Assembly (NCBI GenBank): GCA_016712525.1 | Contig: JADJQX010000006.1 | Span: 558,001 to 622,000, forward strand | DNA length: 64,000 nt | Origin: Myxococcales bacterium | GTDB taxonomy: Bacteria; Myxococcota_A; Polyangia; Polyangiales; Polyangiaceae | Reading direction: 5' to 3' | Part shown: positions 27,046 to 34,481 of the stretch, piece by piece | How positions within the stretch are numbered: position 1 is the stretch's first letter | How the letters are laid out: every line of letters begins with the position of its first letter | The notes under the pieces: generated by a model | What the model saw: the letters and a program-made list of their open reading frames with translations, nothing else | Databases searched by the model: none | Told to the model about the DNA's origin: nothing | Made by a program: the position numbers and the translations under genes

Positions 27046-27816
27046 ATGCTGCTCACCATCGACGTCGGGAACACCAACATCGTCTACGGCCTCTTCGAAG
27101 GAGAGCGGCTCGTCCACCAGTTTCGGGTCGAGTCGAGCCGCGGTCGCACCTCGGACGAGTACGCGGTCGTCTTGCGGCAGCTCCTCGCCATGGCCGAGGT
27201 GCCGTCCGAGGCCGTGTCCGGCGCCATCGTCGCGAGCGTGGTGCCGACCCTCACCGAGCCGATGGTCGCCCTCGTCCGCCGCGCCTTCGGCAAGGAAGCA
27301 CTGGTCGTAGGTCCTGGAATTCGTTCGGGAATGCCGATCCTCTACGAGAACCCGAAGGAGGTCGGGGCCGACCGCATCGTCAACGCCGTGGCCGCGTTCG
27401 AGCGCGTGCGTGGCGCGTGCATCATCGTCGACTTCGGCACGGCCACTACCTTCGACTGCGTCTCGCCGAAGGGGGAGTACCTCGGTGGGGTCATCGCGCC
27501 GGGCGTGAACATCAGCGCCGACGCCCTGTTCGCTCGCGCGGCCAAGCTCCCTCGTGTCGAGATCGCGAAGCCCCCGAAGGTGGTCGGTCGGAACACCGTG
27601 CACTCGATGCAATCGGGCATCGTGTACGGCTACGTCGGCCTGGTCGACGGCCTCATCGACAGGCTCGTCGCCGAGCTCGGCTACCCGTGCCAGGTGATCG
27701 CGACCGGGGGCATCGCGAAGGTCATCGGGCCGCTGTCCTCCCGCATCGCCGAGGTCGACGACGAGCTCACCCTCGTGGGCTTGCGGCTCCTCTACGAGCG
27801 CAACGTGGAGGGCTGA
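27046..27816 (+). CDS. coaX: Type III pantothenate kinase
   Basis: 256 residues. ASKHA-fold marks: LLTIDVGNTNIVYGLF (phosphate-1 motif), NPKEVGADRIVNAVAAFE, VDFGTATTFDCV (phosphate-2) and ATGGIAKVI (adenosine motif). Performs the first committed step of coenzyme A synthesis, phosphorylating pantothenate, with monovalent cation dependence in the family. TAAGCT lies 9 nt before the ATG. The next gene starts 1 nt after the stop. Confidence 0.95.
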   Translation: MLLTIDVGNTNIVYGLFEGERLVHQFRVESSRGRTSDEYAVVLRQLLAMAEVPSEAVSGAIVASVVPTLTEPMVALVRRAFGKEALVVGPGIRSGMPILYENPKEVGADRIVNAVAAFERVRGACIIVDFGTATTFDCVSPKGEYLGGVIAPGVNISADALFARAAKLPRVEIAKPPKVVGRNTVHSMQSGIVYGYVGLVDGLIDRLVAELGYPCQVIATGGIAKVIGPLSSRIAEVDDELTLVGLRLLYERNVEG

Positions 27817-27817
27817 C

Positions 27818-28822
27818 GTGGCGACCGTGGCGCGCGCGCGCGTGCCCGCTCGCTTCGCGGTGACGGCGTCCGTCGTCGCGTTCGTCGTCGCGCTCGTGCT
27901 CGGCGTCGTCGTCGGAGCCGAGCCGGTCTCGCTCGGGCGCGCGCTCGCGGAGGACGGCTTCGACCGCGCGGTGGTGCTGGTTCGTCTTCCTCGCGTCGTG
28001 CTCGGGGCGGTGGCGGGCGCGGGGCTCAGCACGGTCGGCGTCGCGCTCCAGGCTTCGCTACGAAACCCGCTCGCGGAGCCCTACGTGCTCGGCGTGTCGG
28101 GGGGCTCGGCGCTCGGCGCGACGGTCGCGATCGTGCTCGGGCTCTCGCAGCTCTCGTGGCTCGGGGCATCGCTCCTTCCCCTCGCGGCGCTCGCGGGTGG
28201 GCTGCTCGCCGTGATGGTCGTCCAGGCGCTCTCTCGAGGCCGTGGGCACGAGGGCAAAGCCACCGTGCTCCTCGTCGGTGTGGTCGTGAACGCCTTCGCC
28301 TCCGCGCTCATCACCCTCCTCAAGACCACGGTCTCCGCCGAGAAATCCCAGGCTCTCCTCTTCTGGCTCGTCGGGTTCCTCGACGCGACCTCGCGCCCGG
28401 AGGCCATCGTGTTCGTCACCGTGTACACGGTCGCGGGCTGTCTCGTGCTCTTCCGCGACGCCCCCTCGCTCAACCTGCTCGCCCTCGGGGACGAGACCGC
28501 CGAGAGCCTCGGGGTCGACACACGAGCGCTCTCGCGGCGCGCCCTCTTCGCGTCGTCGCTCGTGGTCGGTGCGGTCGTGAGCGTCACGGGGCTCATCGGG
28601 TTCGTGGGCCTCGTCGTGCCCCACGCGCTGCGCCGTGCGATCGGTCCCGACGTGAAAGTCCTCGTACCTACTGCCTTTTTTGGCGGAGCGGCGTTCCTTG
28701 TCCTCTGCGACATGGCCGCGCGGATCGCGTTCCGCGCGCTCGGCACCACGCCTCCGGTCGGCGCCATCACCGCGCTCGTCGGAGGTCCGCTGCTCGTCTG
28801 GCTCTTGCGTCGCCGCCGCTGA
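27818..28822 (+). CDS. FecCD/BtuC-type ABC permease, orphan
   Basis: 334 residues, the family's usual length, with about ten hydrophobic segments. Diagnostic blocks: RLPRVVLGAVAGAGLSTVGVALQASLRNPLAEPYVLGVSGGSALGA at the N terminus and GLIGFVGLVVPHALRRAIG near the C terminus. Imports iron-siderophore, haem or cobalamin with an ATPase and a binding protein, but neither is next to it. It starts 1 nt after coaX. Partners must lie elsewhere. Confidence 0.9.
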   Translation: MATVARARVPARFAVTASVVAFVVALVLGVVVGAEPVSLGRALAEDGFDRAVVLVRLPRVVLGAVAGAGLSTVGVALQASLRNPLAEPYVLGVSGGSALGATVAIVLGLSQLSWLGASLLPLAALAGGLLAVMVVQALSRGRGHEGKATVLLVGVVVNAFASALITLLKTTVSAEKSQALLFWLVGFLDATSRPEAIVFVTVYTVAGCLVLFRDAPSLNLLALGDETAESLGVDTRALSRRALFASSLVVGAVVSVTGLIGFVGLVVPHALRRAIGPDVKVLVPTAFFGGAAFLVLCDMAARIAFRALGTTPPVGAITALVGGPLLVWLLRRRR

Positions 28823-28846
28823 GGTCGCGCGCGCTCGAGGCGGACG

Positions 28847-29728
28847 TCAGAAGGCGCTCGAGAACGAGAGGCCCGCGTACCCTGGGCCGAAGCCGGGCAG
28901 CACGCGCGCCGTCTTCTTCGGGGCGGGCGAGTCGAGGAAGAACCACACGAGCCCGCCGACGATGAACGCCGAGCCGCCGACCGCGAGGGCCGTGCCCACG
29001 TTGCGCAGGTTGACGGCGCTCTGCGCCGCGTCGGACGTTTGAGCGACGTCCACGCCAGGACCGGGGCTGCAGACCTTGGTGCTCTCGTCGCAGTTCGACG
29101 GAAAGTCGCCCTTGCCCTTGAAGTGGAGCCCGATGCCGACGGCGGTGGCGGCGACACCGACCCCGAGCACGACGAACGGAAGGGGCGATCGCCCCGGAGC
29201 CGCGTCGGCGTTCGGAGACTCGGGAGTGGGTTCGCCCGGCTTCGACTCGCCTTGAGGTTTGGGGACGGCGAACTTCAGGTTCACCGGGCGGGCCTTCTCG
29301 CCCTCCTTCACCAGAATGCGCTCTTCGACGGGCGCGTGGGCGCCGTCATCCGCGCGGACGACGTGGGTGCCCGGGTCGATCGGGAACGACTTGCCGTCGA
29401 GGTGCTCGGTCACGACCCGCCCGTCGACGGACACGCGGACGTCGAAGAGGTCGTGGCCCTGCGCGTCCTTCACGCCGATGCTCACGGTGGGGATGACCTT
29501 CGCGACCTCGTCGTTCCAGGTGGAGCAGTCTTGGCGAACGATGGGCGGGCAGACCTCCCTCGCGCACACCAAGAACTTCTCCTTCGCCTCGACCAACTTA
29601 CCGGCCGCACGGCTCTGCTGTCCCTCGACCGACGCGGCGAGGCACGCTTCTTTTTCGCCCGCGTAAGCTGCGGACGTTCCGCCGAAGGCGGAAAGCAAGA
29701 TGAGGCTGACGACCAGAGGACCACGCAT
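28847..29728 (-). CDS. Exported PEGA-like protein with two membrane segments
   Basis: 293 residues from ATG 29728. Sec signal (LVVSLILLSAFGGTSAAYA), a Cys-containing helical part (CLAASVEGQQSRAAGKLVEAKEKFLVCAREVCPP), then a PEGA-like beta domain (VRVSVDGRVVTEHLDGKSFPIDPGTHVVRAD) and two hydrophobic helices at the C terminus. Similar layout to the protein at 56168-57358. Function unknown; members are common in Polyangiales and are probably anchored with the beta domain outside. Confidence 0.72.
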   Translation of the reverse strand: MRGPLVVSLILLSAFGGTSAAYAGEKEACLAASVEGQQSRAAGKLVEAKEKFLVCAREVCPPIVRQDCSTWNDEVAKVIPTVSIGVKDAQGHDLFDVRVSVDGRVVTEHLDGKSFPIDPGTHVVRADDGAHAPVEERILVKEGEKARPVNLKFAVPKPQGESKPGEPTPESPNADAAPGRSPLPFVVLGVGVAATAVGIGLHFKGKGDFPSNCDESTKVCSPGPGVDVAQTSDAAQSAVNLRNVGTALAVGGSAFIVGGLVWFFLDSPAPKKTARVLPGFGPGYAGLSFSSAF

Positions 29729-29843
29729 CGGGCTCACCCGAAGGATCGCCCCCAAAGGCCCCTGCGCGGAAGAACAATTTCGAGGCCGGCTCGGTTTTGT
29801 GCCGACAGGGCTCGTTTCGGCGACCCGAACGGCCCAACCGCGC

Positions 29844-31415
29844 TCAGATGCAGCCGGGTTTGTAGTGCCGGATACCGTTCACGTCCGTCGTGTAGGGCGG
29901 ATTGCACGTGTTCGCCGGCCTGGGCACGAAAGGCGGCGGCTTCTTCGGAGGCGTGGAAGCCGTCGAGGCTCCGGTGTGAGGTGGTGTGGGTGCGCTCGCC
30001 GACGGCTCCGGAGAGACTCCAACCCCCACGACGACCGCGGAGGGCGTGCTCGCGGTCGGCGGTGCGGAGGGGCTCGTCGAGGGGCCGGACCCCAGTGGCG
30101 CGCTCGCGGTCGGCTCGGCTCCCACGGTGGGGGGGGGCTTCGAGTAACGGAACGCCACCCCTCCCCCGATCACGAGGAGAGCCAGGACCGCGATGCCGAG
30201 GACGAACACCCAGCTGTTCGCGTTCGGCCGCGCGGCGGGGATCGACGACGTCCCGGTGACGACCGAGAGGCTCGAAGGCTGCGTGACCGGGGGGGTGATG
30301 TCGGGGTTCGAGGGGCTGACGATGCGGGTGGGGTTCTCGGCGTTGGCCACCACCGCGACGGCCGTCGGCATGCGCCCCGAGGGCCTCGCCTCGAGCGGGA
30401 TGTCGGTCGCGCCGCTCTCGATCTCGGCGACGCGCACGGCACGCTGCTCGAGCACCGCGTGGGCGTGGACCTCGACCCACTCGCCCACGTCGGAGCTCGT
30501 CGCCGGAGGGACGGCACGTTCGAGCTCGACGGCCATCTCCTTGGCGGTCGCGAACCGTTCTTCGGGCGTCGCCGCGAGCGCGCGGAACAGGATGCGCTCG
30601 AGCCGAGGGAGCGCGGCGACCTCGTCTCCCGTGAGCCTCGCGCCTTTCTCCGCGAGCACGGAGGAAGGCGACTGGACGTCGCCGTGGAGGACCTTGGCGA
30701 CGATCACTCCCTCGTTGTCGCCCGAGAAGAGCCGCTGCCCGGTGACGAGCTCCCAGAGGACGACGCCCGCGGCGTAGATGTCGGTGCCGCGCGTGACGGG
30801 CATGCCGCGGAGCTGCTCCGGAGGCATGTACGCGAGCTTGCCTTTGATTTGGCCCTCGCGCGTGGTCTGCGATCGCCCCGCGGCCTTGGCGACGCCGAAG
30901 TCGAGGATTTTGGCGACCCCGTCGGTGCCGACGAGCACGTTCTGAGGCGACACGTCGCGGTGCACGATGCCGAGCGCCATGCCCCGCTCGTCTTTGGCTT
31001 CGTGCGCGGCGTGGAGCCCGTGGAGCACCCCGGCCATGATCGCCGAGGCGATGCGGAAGGGCATGCGCGTGCCCCTGTCGGCGAAGGTCCGCGCGAGGCG
31101 CGCGAGGGACTCTCCCGCGACGTAATCCATGACGAGGAAGAGCTCGCCGTCGGTCGCGACGACGTCGAGCGTGGGCACGACGTTCGGGTGGCGGATACGC
31201 GCGGCGAGGCGGGCCTCGTCGAGGAACATCGACACGAACTCGGGATCTTGGGCGAACTGCGCGTGCAGGCGCTTGATCGCGACGGTGCGGGAAAACCCTA
31301 CGGGTCCGAGCAGCCGCCCGAAATGCACCGTGGCCATGCCACCCGCCGCGAGCGGGCCATAGAGGGCATAGCGTCCGATGACTCGGACGTTGCCATCTGG
31401 CTGGGAGGGTCCCAC
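29844..31415 (-). CDS. Hanks-type Ser/Thr protein kinase with transmembrane segment
   Basis: 523 residues from GTG 31415, chosen because TATTCT lies 6 nt upstream and a terminator sits at 31494-31523; the ATG at 31481 would leave almost no room for a promoter. Kinase motifs: GPLAAGGMATV (Gly loop), VAIKRL (Lys ~47), HRDVSPQNVL (~152), DFGVAK (~171) and APE-like PPE. A Pro/Thr-rich linker, a TM helix (~405) and a short tail with two Cys near the end follow. Typical membrane sensor kinase of myxobacteria; target unknown. Confidence 0.92.
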   Translation of the reverse strand: MGPSQPDGNVRVIGRYALYGPLAAGGMATVHFGRLLGPVGFSRTVAIKRLHAQFAQDPEFVSMFLDEARLAARIRHPNVVPTLDVVATDGELFLVMDYVAGESLARLARTFADRGTRMPFRIASAIMAGVLHGLHAAHEAKDERGMALGIVHRDVSPQNVLVGTDGVAKILDFGVAKAAGRSQTTREGQIKGKLAYMPPEQLRGMPVTRGTDIYAAGVVLWELVTGQRLFSGDNEGVIVAKVLHGDVQSPSSVLAEKGARLTGDEVAALPRLERILFRALAATPEERFATAKEMAVELERAVPPATSSDVGEWVEVHAHAVLEQRAVRVAEIESGATDIPLEARPSGRMPTAVAVVANAENPTRIVSPSNPDITPPVTQPSSLSVVTGTSSIPAARPNANSWVFVLGIAVLALLVIGGGVAFRYSKPPPTVGAEPTASAPLGSGPSTSPSAPPTASTPSAVVVGVGVSPEPSASAPTPPHTGASTASTPPKKPPPFVPRPANTCNPPYTTDVNGIRHYKPGCI

Positions 31416-31421
31416 CCCTCG

Positions 31422-31427
31422 AGAATA
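31422..31427 (-). promoter_or_regulatory. -10 hexamer TATTCT for a probable leaderless kinase mRNA
   Basis: On the minus strand TATTCT is followed by 6 nt and the in-frame GTG at 31415, so the message probably has no leader. Confidence 0.5.
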
Positions 31428-31493
31428 GCGGACAATCGCGCCGAAAGGCGCAAATGTGGCGTCCACTGAACGCAGGTCCATGAGCTTCCATGG

Positions 31494-31523
31494 AAAAAAA
31501 CCGCGCCCCTCTCGGAGCGCGGC
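31494..31523 (-). terminator. Intrinsic terminator after the TPR gene
   Basis: On the minus strand a CCGCGC/GCGCGG stem with a small loop is followed by seven T residues. It lies 41 nt after the TPR stop and just before the kinase start, ending the TPR transcript. The clearest Rho-independent terminator in the window. Confidence 0.8.
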
Positions 31524-31563
31524 CCTTCGTTCGTGCCCGCCTTTCGGTCGGCGGGGCCTCCGG

Positions 31564-32682
31564 TCACTGCGGGAGCGAGGCTTGCTGCTGCGCGAGCATC
31601 TGCTTGATGGCCTGCGCGCGCTCGATGGCGAACTGCTTCACCTCGCGGTTCGACGAGGTCGCGAGCTTGTTCAAGAGGCCCGTGATCTTGCCGAGGTCGC
31701 GCTGCTGGAAGAGCGCCTCGAAGTAGTTGTGCGCGAGGCGGACGTCCTGCGCCATCATCGGCTCGTGAGGCTGGAGGAGCTTCACCACCTCGTCGAGCTG
31801 GTTCGCTTGCCCGTAGAGCGCCGAGAGGCAGAGGAGCGCGATCGGATCTTGCGGCGAGCGCTGCACGCCCTTCTTCGCGAAGCCGATCGCCTTGTCGCGG
31901 GTGGCCTCTTCGCCCGAGTAAAACCCTTGGAGCGCCACGTACGGGGCCGCGCTCTTCGCGTTGACCGGCGCGTCCGACAGCTCTTCGAGGGCCGCGACCG
32001 CCTTGTCCTCGGACTCGTTGTCTTTGATGCAGTTGAAGAGGTACGCCCAGGCGTCGACCGCGAGCGGCTGGATCTGGATGGCCCGCTCGGCCGCCTCGCG
32101 CTCCTTGGTGTAGTCCTTCTGAGCCTTGTAGAGCTTCGCGAGGTGGAGCTGCGGGTAGGGGTTGTCCTTCATGAGGTTCTGCGCGCCCTTGAGGGTGCGC
32201 TCGGCCTTCTCGAACTTCTCCTGCGCGAGCTGCGCGACGCCGAGGCCGAGCCAGTCGTCCCCGTTGTCCATGCTCTTCGCGACGACCTTGGCGAGCACGC
32301 CCTCGGCCTTGGCGTGGAACCCGTATTTCATGAGCTCTTGCGCGTAGATACGGCCGCGCATGAGGTCCTCGCCGTCCTCGGTCCAGTGCTTCTCGAGGCC
32401 CGAGAGGAGGTCGTCGCGGCCGATCGCGATGGGGCGACCCTGCTCGTCTTGGACCTGCACGGCGGGGCCGTTGAACCCGAGGAGCTTCCACACCTCGTCC
32501 ATCTCGAGCTTCACGGGGCCTTCGACCACGGTCTTCTCGTTCGGCTGCCCGTTCGGCGCGAGCGGGATGAGCACGAGGGCGTTCGACGGCACGCCGTTCG
32601 GGAAGGCCGAGATCGGCGCGAGGATGGCCGCGCCGCCGGTGAGGGTGAGTCCGCCTTGGTCTCCGGGATTCTGCTGGGTCAT
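31564..32682 (-). CDS. TPR-repeat protein
   Basis: 372 residues. About seven TPR-like helical pairs are visible (for example DDWLGLGVAQLAQEKFEKAERTLKG and YPQLHLAKLYKAQKDYTKEREAAERAIQIQP). N-terminal ~100 residues are a separate domain (ALVLIPLAPNGQPNEKTVVEGP). No signal peptide. It probably acts as a cytoplasmic scaffold. TAGCGT lies 10 nt before the ATG. Ends at the terminator at 31494-31523. No specific partner can be named. Confidence 0.8.
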   Translation of the reverse strand: MTQQNPGDQGGLTLTGGAAILAPISAFPNGVPSNALVLIPLAPNGQPNEKTVVEGPVKLEMDEVWKLLGFNGPAVQVQDEQGRPIAIGRDDLLSGLEKHWTEDGEDLMRGRIYAQELMKYGFHAKAEGVLAKVVAKSMDNGDDWLGLGVAQLAQEKFEKAERTLKGAQNLMKDNPYPQLHLAKLYKAQKDYTKEREAAERAIQIQPLAVDAWAYLFNCIKDNESEDKAVAALEELSDAPVNAKSAAPYVALQGFYSGEEATRDKAIGFAKKGVQRSPQDPIALLCLSALYGQANQLDEVVKLLQPHEPMMAQDVRLAHNYFEALFQQRDLGKITGLLNKLATSSNREVKQFAIERAQAIKQMLAQQQASLPQ

Positions 32683-32767
32683 GGGGCACGGGACGCTAGC
32701 CCTTCTTTTCCCGGGGGGGAAGGGTCAGGGCCCGGAAAAACGTGCCACCCGATGTGGGGTCCGGCTC

Positions 32768-33076
32768 CTACTCGGGCACTTTGGTCGAGCCGGCCCACAC
32801 GGACACGTCGGTGACCCACGCGAACAGGTTCGTCGCCGGCAAAAACTGCTTCTCCAGCATCTCGAACAGCGTGACGAGGCCGGCCTCGGTGGTCACGACG
32901 TGGAGCTCGACGTTCGCCCCGTGCCACGGATCGGGCCTCACCCCGTGCCGCCCTTTGCCGTGGGTGGGCACGCCGCTCACGCCGAGCCCGAGCGCGGAGA
33001 TCGCCTGGGTGAGCGACTCCTCGGCCGATTCGGGGGCGACGACGGTGACGAGCTTGCGCGGCACGAGAGGCATCAT
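32768..33076 (-). CDS. PII-like signalling protein
   Basis: 102 residues from ATG 33076; a second ATG follows directly. The layout fits the PII superfamily: an N-terminal strand (RKLVTVVAPES), a helix, the GKGRHGVRPDPWHGANVELHVV block (T-loop side), and VTDVSVW at the C terminus. Canonical GlnB has KGFGRQKG and a Tyr51 here absent, so this is a PII-like (SbtB/CutA-side) protein rather than GlnB. Ligand unknown. Divergent from the hypothetical gene at 33156. Confidence 0.62.
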   Translation of the reverse strand: MMPLVPRKLVTVVAPESAEESLTQAISALGLGVSGVPTHGKGRHGVRPDPWHGANVELHVVTTEAGLVTLFEMLEKQFLPATNLFAWVTDVSVWAGSTKVPE

Positions 33077-33155
33077 GGGGAAACCCTTACGTTCTCGCGG
33101 AATTTCTGGCAAGGCGCTCCGAGTGACTTCCCTCCAGGCGGTCCGTCGGCGCACC

Positions 33156-34463
33156 ATGGGGCGAATGGTGGGGAAAAAGAAGAGCCCGTTCGTCGCGAAG
33201 CTCGCGCGGCTCGCGAAGGCGATCGCGAAGGCGAAGCCCAAGAAGCTCCATGCGCTCCTCTTCGAGGCCTTCGAGGTCTTCGCGATGGCGGGCGACGTCG
33301 GGCGGGCCGAGGTCGTGCTCGGGTGGATGTATGGTGCACGTTTGCCGGCGCCGACCGACGTCGCGACGGCCCTCTCGACCCAGGCGATGGACGGGTTCTG
33401 CCTCGCGGCGGGCCTCGGCGACAGGACCGGGGGCGAGCCTCGTACCTCGTTCGCGCGCGGGAAGGCACCTTCGGGGGCGCTCGCGGAGCGCGTCGCGGCG
33501 GGCGAGGTGGAGGTGTGTGGCCGGATCCTGCGCGACGCCTACGCGAGGCCTCCCGCGACGGACGCATGGGCCGAGCTGCCCGAGGGCGATCCGTGGCGCA
33601 CCAACGACCGTTGGCGCCGCATCCAAGCGCTCGCGAGAGAAGGGCGGAGGCGCGAGGCGCTGGACCGCCTGGTGCCCCTCGTCGACACGTGGGACCCGGA
33701 GGCTCGCGGCGCTGGGTACGGCGACGAGCTCGTGCTCGCGCTGGACCTCGCGCTCGAGCTCGGAGAGGCAGCGCGCATCCCCGCGTGGATCGCGCGGCAG
33801 GGTGAGCGGTTCGGCGACGAGGCGTTCCTGGTTCAGACCGCGCTCGGGTTACCGAGGGTCGCGCGGTTCATCGCCGAGGGAGGTCTTCGCGACGTCGTGC
33901 GTCTCGACGAGGCCGAGCGCGAGGCGGCGCTCCGCGCGATCGACGAGGCCCTCGACGCCGCGACGAGCGCCGCGCCGAAGCCCGCGCCCAAGGTCCAGAA
34001 GCGGCGCGTGTTGGCCGAGTACTCGCAGGTCCACCTCGGGCCCGAAACGCTCACGGGCGAGGAGAGGGCGCTCGTGCATTTCCAGCGCCCCGACGATCAC
34101 GCGCTCGGGATGTCGCTCTTTCCGACCATGGTCGGCATCGGGACTCCGTCCGACACGGACTACGTCGACGCCGAGGTGACACTCTCCGACGGCGACGTCG
34201 TCGCGCTCGAAGGCGTGGTCCGCGCGGTGGCTTTTCCGCTCGTCGTGCGAGGCCCGCTCCTCCTCTCGAGCGTGTCGGGCGGCGAGGACGAGGTGCTCGA
34301 GATTCCCCCGGGGACGTACGACGTCGCCGCGCGCTTCGTGCCGAAGAAGGCCCCGAAGGCCTCGGCGAGCGCGGGGCTGCGTGTGTTCGGGCTCCTCCTC
34401 ACGTTCCACCCCGCGGGCGCGCTCGGGGCCCCACGCGTGCTCGTGCGCGAGGTGGACGCGTGA
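33156..34463 (+). CDS. Hypothetical protein with basic N terminus
   Basis: 435 residues from ATG 33156 (MVGKKK at 33165 is another option). The first 35 residues are Lys/Ala-rich (LAKAIAKAKPKKLHALLFEAFEVF), followed by a helical TPR-like region with WDPEARGAG, and a C-terminal beta-rich domain (VDAEVTLSDGDVVALEGVVRAVAFPLVV, EIPPGTYDV). The last part faintly recalls ComJ-type inhibitors, which I cannot confirm. No signal peptide. Confidence 0.55.
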   Translation: MGRMVGKKKSPFVAKLARLAKAIAKAKPKKLHALLFEAFEVFAMAGDVGRAEVVLGWMYGARLPAPTDVATALSTQAMDGFCLAAGLGDRTGGEPRTSFARGKAPSGALAERVAAGEVEVCGRILRDAYARPPATDAWAELPEGDPWRTNDRWRRIQALAREGRRREALDRLVPLVDTWDPEARGAGYGDELVLALDLALELGEAARIPAWIARQGERFGDEAFLVQTALGLPRVARFIAEGGLRDVVRLDEAEREAALRAIDEALDAATSAAPKPAPKVQKRRVLAEYSQVHLGPETLTGEERALVHFQRPDDHALGMSLFPTMVGIGTPSDTDYVDAEVTLSDGDVVALEGVVRAVAFPLVVRGPLLLSSVSGGEDEVLEIPPGTYDVAARFVPKKAPKASASAGLRVFGLLLTFHPAGALGAPRVLVREVDA

Positions 34464-34481
34464 CGGGCGAACGATGCGCGG

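Noticed and set aside
27818..28822. Complete siderophore or cobalamin ABC transporter
   Set aside because: Only the permease is present; no ATPase or binding-protein gene lies next to it.
32768..33076. GlnB/GlnK nitrogen PII protein
   Set aside because: The canonical Tyr51 T-loop and KGFGRQKG signature are missing, and no amtB or glnA is near; only a PII-like fold is supported.
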